NCBI GenBank assembly: GCA_019828595.1
Contig: JAHQRK010000007.1
Location: forward strand, 2,294,001-2,358,000
Direction: 5' to 3'
Length of the DNA: 64,000 bases
Origin: Aphanomyces cochlioides
Taxonomy: Eukaryota > Oomycota > Saprolegniomycetes > Saprolegniales > Verrucalvaceae
In this document: positions 19,475-29,726 of the stretch, piece by piece
How the letters are laid out: every line of letters begins with the position of its first letter
How positions within the stretch are numbered: position 1 is the first letter of the stretch
The notes under the pieces: model-generated
What the model was told of the DNA's origin: nothing
The model's database searches: none
Seen by the model: only the letters and a program-made list of their open reading frames with translations
Translations under genes and position numbers: made by a program

Positions 19475-21238
19475 CTACTGCAGAGGAGGGTCAAAGCCAA
19501 AGTCATCGCAGTCGCCGCCGTCGAAATTGCAGCCGGGCGTGAAACATGCGAGTTGACATTGATGGTCGGCCAGCATGTATGGATAACAACTTGGCGCACA
19601 TGGATTCAAGCACGACGTCGACTGCGTCCAGTCGAAATTCAAGCGCTGCGGTGGTTCTGTGAGATTGATGGGATTGCCGCAAGCAATCACTTGGACTTGG
19701 TGGGACAACATCGTCCGTGGAGCTTTGTCCAAAAGATTGCCCGAGACATCGACAGTTGCGAGATGTGGCATCGCGTCAATGCCTGGCGGCATGGTTGTCA
19801 AATTGTCAAATGCGAAGACCAGCATGATAAAATCAAAGTTTGCCAGCGGAGGAAAGACGACGTGGGAAAGATTCACGAGACGAAGGTCGCGAACGAGGTG
19901 CCAAGCGGGTGGAATTTCAAATGCTTGAAATGGATGGCTCGAAAGGCGCAAGGCCACCATGGACTGTGGAATATCGCGCTGGAGAATCGATGGAATCGTC
20001 TCGAGCGTGCAGTAGCTCACGGTGACAGTGTTGACCGTCGCTGGGAGGGTTCCATCCCACGACGTCGTGTTGGTGAAGAAGATGCCAATAAAATAGAGCT
20101 CCTCGAATTGATGAAGCGTTGAGTTGAGGATGCCATGACGTAGATCCCAGCGACTGACGACGATAGCAAAGACATGGACCCCCAATGGTTGTGCATGGAG
20201 CTCCATTTCGACGTCTTGGTGGCCCAGGAGATGGCAATTTACATGAACAAACATGCATTGACAGTCGGTTGTCCACAGTGGCGCGACGGATTCCACGCAA
20301 GACGACGGGCACATGGTACGAAACCACATGGAGTGAACCAAGCTACCAGCTAGGAAACATCCCCATGCGATGCTGGCAACAATGTAAATCCCCCGCAGCT
20401 TTGAGACGAGCGGTATTGGTGCTGTCGAATCTTGCGGCGGGCCAACATCCTCCTGACGGATCTTGGGCGCGGTCGGTGTCGCTGTCCTGACATTGTCGAC
20501 AAGACGCCACAGCGATATCAAAGAGCCAAGCTGGATGACCAACTTGGCGATTAAATCTGTCGGCGACGCACGAAATTGTACCGAGCATACTAATGCGTCA
20601 ACCACGTCGGGCTCGACTCGAGCGACGGGTCGACAAACTTGCAATGCAGCAGCGGCAGGATCAAGCCAAAGAAATGCACGAGACACGACAAGCCAAAGCT
20701 AATCAAGCTAGACGTCCAGTGGAGGAAGATGACGTTCGTCCTGGAGCGCCCCTTGAGCATGAAATATGGAGTCGCGGTGGCGTGGAGAATAACCAGCAAG
20801 ATGTAGATCGCGACGATTTTTCGGTCGACTAATTTCTCGGCGAGGTCAAACGCCTCGTAGCTCTGGCCCGTGAGCTCGACAGAGTTGAAGACGACGAGGA
20901 ACTTTTCGCTCGACATGATGCGGTTCATCGTCGAGTAGATGAAATCGCGTTCCCGCATGCGGAGACTGCGCCACATCGCGTCGGACCAAACTTTGTGTCG
21001 TGGAGCAAATAGACTAAACTGGGGGTGGAGGTGCAGGCAGCCATACTGGATCAACGCACGACGTGGAGAAGGACCATGAAGCCATAGACAACGACGACGA
21101 CGTCGGGGGCGTAAACGTGCGACGACCGTCTCTGGGCGTCGTTGGACGTCACAAGGAGAGCAACTTGCGATGCCAAGTAGAGAATCGTGCAAATATGCTT
21201 GACGCCTGCAAAGCCATACACACTCCGTCGTAGCCATG
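19475..21238 (-). pseudogene. LNR membrane protein copy P3, frameshifts and stop
   Basis: The reading begins WLRRSVYGFAGVKHICTILY near 21236 and is closed by a lesion near 21055. The next frame covers SSEKFLVVFNSVELTGQSYE and the membrane block LISFGLSCLVHFFGLILPLL. A TAG and a frame change near 20590, where the intact copy has THYILYVRYNF, end it. The rest (20570-19475) is open and carries the ectodomain and the best-preserved Notch-like tail, CYPYMLADHQCQLACFTPGC.. NFDGGDCDD. At least two lesions make it non-functional as a full protein, but the 3' two thirds is remarkably clean. Confidence 0.75.
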
Positions 21239-21365
21239 GTGGAGATCGTCGCCGGAGCTTTTGCTAAGGATGCAACTTGGAAAGTCCCAGAAATAGAGTT
21301 GCAACCGCCGACAAGTTTTGGATTGATTGCAATGAGGATACGTCGTTTGGAACATTTTCGGCACG

Positions 21366-23216
21366 TCATCGTGGTCGGTCAAAGCTAAAATCGTCGCAGT
21401 CGTCCATGTCGTAGCCACACGCAGGGGTAAAGCAGGCTAATTGACAGACGTGGTCGCCAACAAAGTAGGGCAGGCAGCCTGGGGAGCATTCTTTCAACGG
21501 GGATTGCAACTGCGCGTATGCAGCCAGGACGGATGGATCCAAAGTCGAAGGGGGAACCAACGGGTTGCCGAACACTTTCATGGGAATGTCGCGCGACAAT
21601 AAGCTCGGTGGGATTTCCGTCAATGCGTTGTAGGACAAATCCATGAATTGCAACTTTGTCATCTTGTCGATGCCGCGAGGGACCGCCGTCAAATTGTCAA
21701 AGATTAAATCCAAATAGATAAGATTGAACGCCACCAACGTGTCGGGGTGAAACACGACGTTGGTAAGATTCACCAAGCGGAGATCATTGACGAAATGCCA
21801 CGCCCGTGGAATCTCAAACGATTGAAATGGATGACTGGAGAGGGCCAAGGCCAGTAGCGATGGTGGAACATCCTTTAGAATCGACGGCAGGGTCTCTAGC
21901 TGGCTGTAGCTCAAGCGGACGACGTTGGTCGATGGTGGAAATCGTCCATCCCATGACGTCATGTTGGTGAAATGGATCCCGATGAAGTAGACTTGTTGAA
22001 ATTGGTGGAGCGTCGCGTTGGGAATCCCGTCGCGTAAATCACAGCGACTGACCATGATGGCAAAGACATTCGCGCTTAGTTGACTCGCTTGGAGCTCTCG
22101 TTCGACGTCTTGATGGCCCAGGAGATGGCAATTCACATGGACAAACATGCATTGGCAATGGGTAGACCACAGCGGCGCGACCGACTTGACGCAACTTGCT
22201 GGACACTCTGTGCGGAACCACATTGCATGGAATAAACTAACAAAGAGAATAATGCCCCACGCCATGCTGATGATGCAGTAGAGGTTTAAGCCGCGTGGAG
22301 CTGTTGGAGTTGGTGGACCCGTCTTGGCGAAGGTTGAAATGTTTCGTTGGAACTTTTGAAGAGTCATCGCGAGCTCCACATTGGCAATGAGACGCCAGAG
22401 CGACGCCAAAGAGCCGATTTGGACGACGACTTTGGCGATGAAGTCCGTCGGAGACGTGATAAAGTTGTAGCGGACGTACAAGATGTAATGCGTGAGCCAT
22501 GTTGGGCTGGTGTCCAAGTTGGGGTCGACAAACATGTAGTACAGCAGCGGATAGATCAGCCCAAAAAAGTGAATCAAGCACGACAAGCCAAAGCTAATCA
22601 AGCTGGTCGTCCAGGTGAGCATGATGAGGTTGATCGTCGAGCGCTTGACAACGAGAAACAATGGCGCCAAACAGGCATGGAGCACGACAAGCAAGACGTA
22701 GACCGTGACGAGGTAACTATGTACCAATTTGGACGCGAGTTCAAAGGCTTCGTAGCTCTGGCATGCCAGTTCGAGCGCATTGAACGTTAGAATAAACGTC
22801 CGGCTCGAGAGAGCATGGACAATCGTCGTGTAGATGCTGTGATGACTCTTGGATCTTCCATTTGATGGCGACGGCAGCATCGTCACAACTTTGTTTCGAG
22901 GCCGCGCAAATCGTCCGCGACACCGCTTGGAGCCATATTGAATCATGGAAGCAACATGGAGCGCGACCAATAAGCTGTACACGACGACGACCGTGTCTGG
23001 AGCATAGAAATGGGACGTTCGCTGCTGAGCTTCGTTGGTTGTGAGGAGCAAGACGACTTGTGATGCCAAGTAGATGGCCGTCATGATGTGTTTGACGTTT
23101 GCAAAGACATAGACGAGCCGCCGGAGCCACGTGATTGTGAACTTGGTCGACACTGCATTATCCATCCAGGCATCGGGCTGTCGAGCAGTGTCAACGGCCT
23201 TGGCTTGGATGGCCAT
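21366..23216 (-). CDS. Multi-pass membrane protein with LRR-like ectodomain and LNR tail (intact copy P4)
   Basis: One open frame of 617 codons from ATG 23216. The N-terminal ~340 residues hold about six hydrophobic segments (for example TVVVVYSLLVALHVASM, VTVYVLLVVLHACLAPLFLV, LISFGLSCLIHFFGLIYPLL, CIISMAWGIILFVSLFHAM). The following part has paired cysteines (ECPASCVKSV, STHCQCMFVHVNC), irregular leucine-rich repeats (LVNLTNVVFHPDTLVAFNL, MDLSYNALTEIPPSLL), and near residues 575-612 a Notch/LNR-like cysteine pattern CLPYFVGDHVCQLAC.. CGYDMDDCDD. Such Ca-binding repeats usually sit outside the cell. This is the only unbroken copy of a tandem array of four on the same strand, 16.2-23.2 kb. 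The function is unknown; a surface sensor or adhesion role is only a guess. Confidence 0.8.
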   Translation of the reverse strand: MAIQAKAVDTARQPDAWMDNAVSTKFTITWLRRLVYVFANVKHIMTAIYLASQVVLLLTTNEAQQRTSHFYAPDTVVVVYSLLVALHVASMIQYGSKRCRGRFARPRNKVVTMLPSPSNGRSKSHHSIYTTIVHALSSRTFILTFNALELACQSYEAFELASKLVHSYLVTVYVLLVVLHACLAPLFLVVKRSTINLIMLTWTTSLISFGLSCLIHFFGLIYPLLYYMFVDPNLDTSPTWLTHYILYVRYNFITSPTDFIAKVVVQIGSLASLWRLIANVELAMTLQKFQRNISTFAKTGPPTPTAPRGLNLYCIISMAWGIILFVSLFHAMWFRTECPASCVKSVAPLWSTHCQCMFVHVNCHLLGHQDVERELQASQLSANVFAIMVSRCDLRDGIPNATLHQFQQVYFIGIHFTNMTSWDGRFPPSTNVVRLSYSQLETLPSILKDVPPSLLALALSSHPFQSFEIPRAWHFVNDLRLVNLTNVVFHPDTLVAFNLIYLDLIFDNLTAVPRGIDKMTKLQFMDLSYNALTEIPPSLLSRDIPMKVFGNPLVPPSTLDPSVLAAYAQLQSPLKECSPGCLPYFVGDHVCQLACFTPACGYDMDDCDDFSFDRPR

Positions 23217-24766
23217 GCGTCAAAAATAGATTTCCCCTCTTGGTCGATTAATGGACCTTGGAAACGTCTTATCCACCAAGGATTCGATCAAAGTCATGCC
23301 TTGCATTATTGACATCTCCAGACGAGGCTCTTCCTCTTGGCTGAGGAGATACAATTGCAATCGACGTAGTCATGTACAAACCGTTAAGGGCATGACTGCG
23401 CTGTGAATACGGCATCAAGTCGTAAGCCCTCTCGTAACTGTTCCGAATCGACATCACAACACTTCTCGTGACGAGATGTCGATGCCAACTCGATCTCTCT
23501 GCCGCAGGGAGTCAACTCCTGACAAGGTACGGTCGCTCTACACTTCTTGCAGTCTCTCCAGAGTGAAAAGAGCGCAAGCAAACTGCTCTTATCGCCGAGA
23601 ATGTGCTTTGGAATACCAGCCTGGTCGACATCATCCGTTGTGCGAATCCAGCCGTTTGATTGGGTGGATTTGAAACGGTTGCGCAAAACTTCACATGTCT
23701 AAAATGTCCATCGCTCTCTTGAATGCAAATCGGTCCACCCGCCAAGAGCATATTCTTCGTGGCGCTGACAACGACAAAGCAATCTTCAAGATCCAGAAGT
23801 GACCATGGTCATTGCTCGGTGGCTCGTGAAACTTCACGACGGCTTTGATATACCAAAAACTTGAAGGCTGACGCTTCAGGACCCATGGCCTTAGGTAAAG
23901 CAAGGTTGAGCGTCTGCAGGACGACAAGGAAGTCTTCAGTGTCTTGCCTCGGAGTCTCACCAGCTTCTCTAGAGTGTAATGATGGCATTCTGGACAATTA
24001 AGTTAAACTACTCTACGTAGTTTCCACTAGTGCGCCCGATGGCTAATTCATCGACTGTCAATGCTGTATGAGTCTATAAAATGGTCATGTAGCTTTATCA
24101 TCCAAACAAGTTGATTCAACTCAGTGTGCGCGGGTTATTCAAGCTGTAATAGGGTCACCAATTTGGCACTCCACTACAGTATAAACACGCTACAGGTTCG
24201 CTACCCCGCGATGAAACATGGACGAGTGAAGGATAGAACTGGAATATTCTCATGGACGACGTCTTAGTAGCATAGCAAGGCGCAAATTTTCAGCGGCTTA
24301 CTTGGAGCCATTAGGCTCGGCCAGAGCTATGCTATGGTGTTGATCCTTCGTTGACGCCAACTCGATGCAAGAGGCGAGTCTGCTTCCACCACGAGATGTT
24401 TCATCCAGCTGAGGTTGTCTGTTCGTTATATTTTAAATATATTTTAAATCAAAAATCGAGTTTAAAATTAGTTTGAAGCGATCCATGCAAAAATAACCCT
24501 GGACCATTGTTCATTCAACGAGGTGTTGTAAACTATTTTTAAATATATTTTATCAACTGAAGTCAACTTCCTAACATTTTAAAATGCATTTTAAATAAGA
24601 GGTGGCAACGACCATGAGAATTTTTCACTGGAAACTTCGCCCAGGAATGCTGGCTGAATTTAAAATACTCTGAAAATGTTTAAAAAGTATTTAAAATATA
24701 TTTATCCGGATACCTGGATAATGTCAACCGGGAGCGAACTAAAATGCCAAACCATTGATCGATCGT
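23217..24766. other. 1.5-kb intergenic region with possible gene remnant and TTTAAA-rich segment
   Basis: On the minus strand, 23997-23640 gives fragments such as DCFVVVSATKNMLLAGGPI and SNPPNQTAGFAQR that read like protein but in changing frames with no family I recognise. A copy of the dispersed motif sits at 23690-23710. From 24425 to 24720 the DNA is very AT-rich with repeated TTTTAAATATATTTTA-like words, the likely promoter zone of the kinase at 24767. Confidence 0.4.
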
Positions 24767-27433
24767 ATGCGGCTATGTCTGGGCGAGACGCGGTCCCTGG
24801 CGCGTACGCTCGTCTTCTTTGTCTTATACTACCTCTTCGTCCTTGCAGTCTATGCTAGCTCAGTGTTCTTTTTGGCGCTCGTGATCCCGTGGCTGCTCTG
24901 GCTCACGTTTCGTCGCGATGGAGCGGACAACCTGTCGATCCTCAGCTTTCAAGAACGCTGTGAGCTTGGCTTCCGTCGATTCGCGCAGCAAATCCTGGCT
25001 CCCTTTTGGCGCATCGAGCTTGCACTACTTGCCTTGTTTGACCCCGCGACAGAATCCTTGCCTCATTTGCCTCCAACGTTGACGTCTCGACAGATTCAAT
25101 ACTCGGCGTTGTTTATCTTTTGTTGGAAAGTCAACCTCGCGTCGATCATCATGTCCCTTCCCGTGTGGATTTGGGGCTTCGGACTTCGCTCTCTCCTCGT
25201 GGGGCCGTTCGACACGATGCAACTTCTGGCATACTGGACGCTGCTCGTCCTGGGTGGTTTGCTAGCTGCTGTCGTCGTTGGCACCGTCGTGGTTCAGCTG
25301 AGCGCTTTCTTTTACGAGTCCATCGTCGTTGCCTGGACTGGCGACTCGGAACTCACTGGTTTACTCCGTACGACTGCCTCATCGACGTACGAATCAGTGG
25401 ACTCTCAAGACGCCCCAGCAGGTTGTGAATCCGCGACGGACATTGCGGTGAACGTCGCCCAAGACGACCACGCTCGACCTCCAACTCCTCCTTTAGAAAC
25501 CAACATGCAACCTTCACCTCCTCCCTCTCCACCGACGCCTTTAGCGTCTCCAATCTCCCAGACTCCTCCCCCAGGCAGTGGTGAAAGACTGCTCCACGTG
25601 ACTGAGCTACAGAAAGAGCTCGCCAGCGTCGAAGCGTCCATTGCAGAGTACGAAGCCATGGTGGCTAATGCGCCCAACTTGAAACTTCGGCGCAAGCTTG
25701 CCAAGGAATGCAAATCGTTTGGCGATCGCCGTCAAAAGATCCTCGATGAGATTGCTGCTGCCTCCAAGGAGACACAAGCATCAGACGCTCCAGCTCCACC
25801 AGTTTACATCCCGCTAGCTACATCCCGCAACATTGAAATTTCGGTCAAGACGACCTCGTTGGACAGCGATGTTCTCCCTCCACTCCCAAGTCAAACGCCG
25901 TCGGAGAGCTTTACGCATCTCACTTCCTACTTCACGACCAACGCAGCGGGAAGTTTGAGCTACGGCTCACCCGTCTTTCGAGGTACCGACTGGAACGACG
26001 GCCCGTCGCCGATATCTTATGAGCCGCTGGCCCAGTACGACCGTTTTTCCCCCGTGAGTAGTCCTCTCCACGCCGCCAGTGCTGGCACTTCCAGCTTTAC
26101 CACAACTGCTCCAATCTTTCGTTCGTTGGCGGCATCGTCGACGCCATTTAACAGCTACGACGAGGACGAAGACGCGGTGCACATGGTTGCCTACGCACCG
26201 CAATGCGTCCAGCCCACGACGGTCTTTGGCTTCAGCGTGTGGGCGTTTCTAGCTCACCAGCGGGACGCCATGCACGAAGAAGCGATTGCCGACGCTCCGG
26301 ACGCTTCTCAAATGTCCCGCGATGTATTGTTTCCCCTGCGCCACGGCGCGCGAGCGCATATCACGCTGGAAGTTCCGAGTGGATTTACCATTTTGAACGG
26401 CGCGACGCAAGCCATGACGTGGGCTGGTGTCCAAACCAACGTGACGTACCAAGTCGCGTGTGATGACAACGCGCAGCAAGAAGCGCAAGTTCTCTTCAAG
26501 GCTTCGATCGTGTTGGGGACCCGCGTGATGTTTCTCCGCGCGTATTTGTTCGTCACATCGCAGCGCGCTGTCGTGATGGAGAGCGACGAGATGGCACCAG
26601 TCATGTCGGAGCTGGAAATGCTCGAGGAAACGTTTGAAGAGATCCCATACCGATCGCTCCAGCTGAAAGAGTTGGTCGGGCGCGGTTACTTTGGCGACGC
26701 CTACCGCGCCGACTACAATGGCCGCGACGTCGTCGTGAAGACGATCCGCGCGAGTGAATATGGCGACTCGTCCGACCAAATCGTCCAGGAATTCCGCCAC
26801 GAAGCCGCGGTGCTCAACATGTTTGGCCATCATCCCAACATCGTCCCGTTTGTCGGCGCGTCGACCGATCTGTCCGAGCCACTCAGCTTGGTCACCGAGT
26901 ACTTGCCGTGCGGGACGATCGAAGACCAGGTTGACTTGACAACGGCACAGAAAATGCAAATTCTCATCGACGCCGCCGCGGGGCTGCTGAATATCCACGA
27001 CGGTGGCTTTGTCCACCGCGACATTGCGGCGCGGAATTGTCTGGTCGATGCGAATCGCCGCGCCAAGATTTGCGACTTTGGCCTGTGTCGCCGCATCAAT
27101 CAAGCGTATGGCGGCTCGTTTGTCCAAGACGGCGTCGGCCCGATCAAGTACATGGCCCCGGAATCGCTCCAGCCGCCGCATGCGTTCTCGTACAAGTCGG
27201 ACGCGTATTCCTACGGCGTGCTCATGTGGGAAACCTTCACACAGACCAAGCCATTTGCCGACGTGCCGCCGTATCTCGCCGCCGCGCGCGTCTTGGAAGG
27301 CGGTCGCCTCGACGTGAGCTTGCCGGTGATTCCACCATCGTGTCGTGAGCTCATGGAGGATTGTTTCCAAGAAGACCCGACGAAGCGACCGTCCATGCAT
27401 TCGATCCTCGTCCGTCTGTTGGAAGCCAAGTAG
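24767..27433 (+). CDS. Membrane-bound TKL-type protein kinase
   Basis: 888 residues from the first in-frame ATG. The N-terminal ~200 residues contain about four hydrophobic helices (LVFFVLYYLFVLAVYASSVF, FFLALVIPWLLWL, VNLASIIMSLPVWIWGFGL, LLAAVVVGTVVV), so the protein is membrane-embedded. A Pro/Ser-rich linker and a short coiled coil (ELQKELASVEASIAEYEAM) follow. The C-terminal kinase domain (~630-885) has the Gly loop VGRGYFGDAY, lysine VVVKTI, catalytic HRDIAARN, DFGL, the APE motif as MAPES, and DAYSYGVLMWE. All catalytic residues are present. The AARN form of the catalytic loop resembles tyrosine-kinase-like enzymes. Oomycetes have many such TKL receptor-like kinases; the ligand and targets are unknown. 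It is convergent with the ketohexokinase-like gene, 47 bp apart. Confidence 0.9.
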   Translation: MRLCLGETRSLARTLVFFVLYYLFVLAVYASSVFFLALVIPWLLWLTFRRDGADNLSILSFQERCELGFRRFAQQILAPFWRIELALLALFDPATESLPHLPPTLTSRQIQYSALFIFCWKVNLASIIMSLPVWIWGFGLRSLLVGPFDTMQLLAYWTLLVLGGLLAAVVVGTVVVQLSAFFYESIVVAWTGDSELTGLLRTTASSTYESVDSQDAPAGCESATDIAVNVAQDDHARPPTPPLETNMQPSPPPSPPTPLASPISQTPPPGSGERLLHVTELQKELASVEASIAEYEAMVANAPNLKLRRKLAKECKSFGDRRQKILDEIAAASKETQASDAPAPPVYIPLATSRNIEISVKTTSLDSDVLPPLPSQTPSESFTHLTSYFTTNAAGSLSYGSPVFRGTDWNDGPSPISYEPLAQYDRFSPVSSPLHAASAGTSSFTTTAPIFRSLAASSTPFNSYDEDEDAVHMVAYAPQCVQPTTVFGFSVWAFLAHQRDAMHEEAIADAPDASQMSRDVLFPLRHGARAHITLEVPSGFTILNGATQAMTWAGVQTNVTYQVACDDNAQQEAQVLFKASIVLGTRVMFLRAYLFVTSQRAVVMESDEMAPVMSELEMLEETFEEIPYRSLQLKELVGRGYFGDAYRADYNGRDVVVKTIRASEYGDSSDQIVQEFRHEAAVLNMFGHHPNIVPFVGASTDLSEPLSLVTEYLPCGTIEDQVDLTTAQKMQILIDAAAGLLNIHDGGFVHRDIAARNCLVDANRRAKICDFGLCRRINQAYGGSFVQDGVGPIKYMAPESLQPPHAFSYKSDAYSYGVLMWETFTQTKPFADVPPYLAAARVLEGGRLDVSLPVIPPSCRELMEDCFQEDPTKRPSMHSILVRLLEAK

Positions 27434-27480
27434 TCGTGGTTGTTGTGTATATTTAAAGAGAGCTTTAGTTCTGTCGATGG

Positions 27481-28738
27481 CTACGAGGCATGGAGGAAGA
27501 AGCTCTTTGCGTCGTCGTCTTGATTGAGCTCCATGCCAGGTTGCAAGCACTTTAGTCGAGCGACGCGGCAGCCTGCAGCGACGGCTTGGCTGAGATTTTG
27601 GCCAGCATGGAGCGCTGAAATCGTTGCCGCGATAAATGCGTCGCCAGCACCAACCGAGCTGACGACATGGGCAAGTTTATCCACGGGAATGTGCTGGACC
27701 GAGCCATTCTCGAAATAGAACGCCCCATGAGCTCCCCATGGACAAATGACACCGCGCAACGAGCTGGAGTTGGCGACTTGTAAAGATAACACGTCGAGGA
27801 ACGACGGAGCGTCGGTGTAGCCGAGAGATTCAACGTACGTTTGGCTCACAAAGACATACGAGACCAAACCAAATGCTCTACAAACTAGCAAGCAGAGAGA
27901 TGGAAAAGATGCTTACGGCTGGAGGAGATCCCATCGATGCCGAGGCGCTTCGATTTCCAAAGACAAGGGCATCGTTGGATGCATCGCCCGTGCCATGGCA
28001 ATCATGTCGAGAGTGCTACGAGCGTCGCGGCATTCAAAATGGATCCAGCCCAAGGAACTCAGCGTCTGGAGCGTCTTTTGGAAATGATCCACGCTTAGCT
28101 CGTCAAGCTCACGGTGGTGGACAATTGTACGCGAGCCCGTGGCTGCACTGGACAAGATATACTACAAGAACCACTTCACGATCTAAACGAAGCACAAAGG
28201 ACGGCGTACAGACGTTGGCATGGCACCAGAATCGACGATTTGGCAAGGCGAGACGTCAATTCTATGAGCTTCAAGGTCTTGCACGATAAAGCGCGCGTCG
28301 GAATTTACGCTCGGGTTGACGAGTATACCCATCCAATGCAGGGATAAAAACACGTCGAGTTGGGAACAGACAACCTGCACCAGACAACGTCAGATCACCG
28401 GAAACCCTTTGAAATGGAGTACAAGTGTGTTGGAGCCATTCCCCCCTCTATAGCAATGAGTTTGCGAGGAAGAATGACGCGACTAACCTGCGTTTCTCGG
28501 ACTTCGTCGCTCGAATCTGCATATATATACGATGTTTCATTGAGAGAGAAGAGCGGGAGAAGAGCCTACCTTGGAGTCCTCTAGCGACGCTCTGGGATGA
28601 GAAGAAGGTCACAGAGGGCTCTTTCATACCTTGGGGAAAGTTTGGCGTCGAGAGGATCACATCAATCGTCGCAATACCGACGACCAGACAACCACCGCCG
28701 CTGCCTCGGTTGTTATGAATATTGTCATGCAGTGACAT
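27481..28738 (-). CDS. KHK: Ketohexokinase-like PfkB sugar kinase
   Basis: Six exons: 28738-28630, 28580-28570, 28482-28423, 28374-28210, 28161-27917 and 27877-27481, GT-AG introns of 39-87 nt, 328 aa. The ribokinase/PfkB fold is shown by CLVVGIATIDVI at the start, the substrate-binding RGGNGSNT, ATGSRTIVHH with WIHFECR behind it, and the anion-hole/catalytic motif VGAGDAFIAA. The order and spacing are those of ketohexokinase, so fructose or a related ketose is the probable substrate, phosphorylated with ATP in the cytosol. Exon 2 is only 11 nt and supplies the conserved E-D-S-K after PNFPQ. The start could be 10 codons further upstream at 28768; MSLHDN at 28738 is chosen as the ATG nearest the conserved core. 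Confidence 0.85.
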
Positions 28739-28755
28739 TTCAGAAGTGTGAAATA
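28733..28755 (-). promoter_or_regulatory. Dispersed motif copy at the ketohexokinase-like start
   Basis: On the gene strand this reads TTTCACACTTCTGAAATGTC, overlapping the proposed ATG. It is a variant of the motif seen upstream of homoserine kinase, in the same orientation relative to the gene. Confidence 0.3.
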
Positions 28756-28924
28756 AGGTTCTCAACAAAATTAATTTAAATTATAGGGATAGTACTGTCA
28801 ATATGCAAGATAATAATATAAACTAGACATCTCGTATTGTCTGTTTGCAATGCTGGATATTTATAAATTATCAAAGGATTTATAAATTCATGGAGGTTTT
28901 GCACGATCCAAAGCAGTTTTCAAC

Positions 28925-29521
28925 ATGAAAGTCACCGCCGTTGCCGCTGTCGTCGTGTCGATGGCCGTCGCCATGTCGGTAGTCGTTGCGGACGAAGACA
29001 ATGGCTCTGCGACTGGATCATCCAGTGGCTCGATGGCGTCTGAATCGACTGACGAGATGTGCTCGAGTTTGAGCGAAGAAACGATCCGAACGAGCTTGAC
29101 AGCGGGATTGAAGCCAACAACGACGTGTGCTGCTGTCATGCCGATTCAGGTGACCAATATCTCGACGGCTGTCGCATTTCTCGAGACTCTACACAGTAAG
29201 GATGTCTTGAGCAAAGTGTGTGTGCCGTGCGGGTCACTCCTCGAACGATGGGCCGAGCTACCGAACTGCAATGCAACGCTTGTGGCGAACCATTCGTCCA
29301 TCAACGTGTACGACATTTCGTTCTACTTCAATGACTTTTGCAACACCAACGCCACGTCGTCACCACCGATCACAACGCCCAATCGAACGTATGCCCCGAA
29401 AACGACCACCGTAGCGCCGACGACAACAGCGACACCAGTTCCAACTTCTGCGACAGCAGGAGCACTCATCTCCATCGTGAGTCTAGCATTAAGCGCTGCT
29501 GCTGCGCTTATAATTTTGTAA
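28925..29521 (+). CDS. Elicitin-like secreted protein, GPI-type tail
   Basis: 198 aa, single exon. A cleavable signal peptide is evident (KVTAVAAVVVSMAVAMSVVVA). After an acidic Ser/Gly spacer, the six cysteines have elicitin order: MCSSL, TTCAAV, KVCVPCGSLL, PNCNAT and FNDFC, with the family phrase INVYDISFYFNDFC before the last. A Thr/Pro-rich, probably O-glycosylated stretch and a terminal hydrophobic run (ISIVSLALSAAAALIIL) suggest a GPI anchor. Elicitins are oomycete-specific sterol- or lipid-carrying proteins, which supports the taxonomic assignment. Compared with canonical ~98-residue elicitin domains the loops are more divergent, so this is an elicitin-like rather than a classical member. 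Confidence 0.82.
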   Translation: MKVTAVAAVVVSMAVAMSVVVADEDNGSATGSSSGSMASESTDEMCSSLSEETIRTSLTAGLKPTTTCAAVMPIQVTNISTAVAFLETLHSKDVLSKVCVPCGSLLERWAELPNCNATLVANHSSINVYDISFYFNDFCNTNATSSPPITTPNRTYAPKTTTVAPTTTATPVPTSATAGALISIVSLALSAAAALIIL

Positions 29522-29726
29522 ATTCCCCATCGTCTCACTGTCTCTACTGCTTCTAGTACAGAGGACATCTCTGAGAGAGTCATCGCCGACCACATTATCA
29601 TTTCAAAAGATTGTCCATGTGTATTGAAGGAGCCATCTAAAATGTCCAATTTGGATCAACGTCCATCGACCAGACAAATTTTTCTCGCAACGCCGTCGGG
29701 AAGACGCTTGAAATGGGCACTTCATT

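Noticed and set aside
26249..27550. 433-codon open frame on the minus strand
   Set aside because: It lies exactly antisense to the kinase domain of the TKL gene, is rich in His/Arg/Asp as expected for an antisense frame of GC-biased codons, and has no domain.
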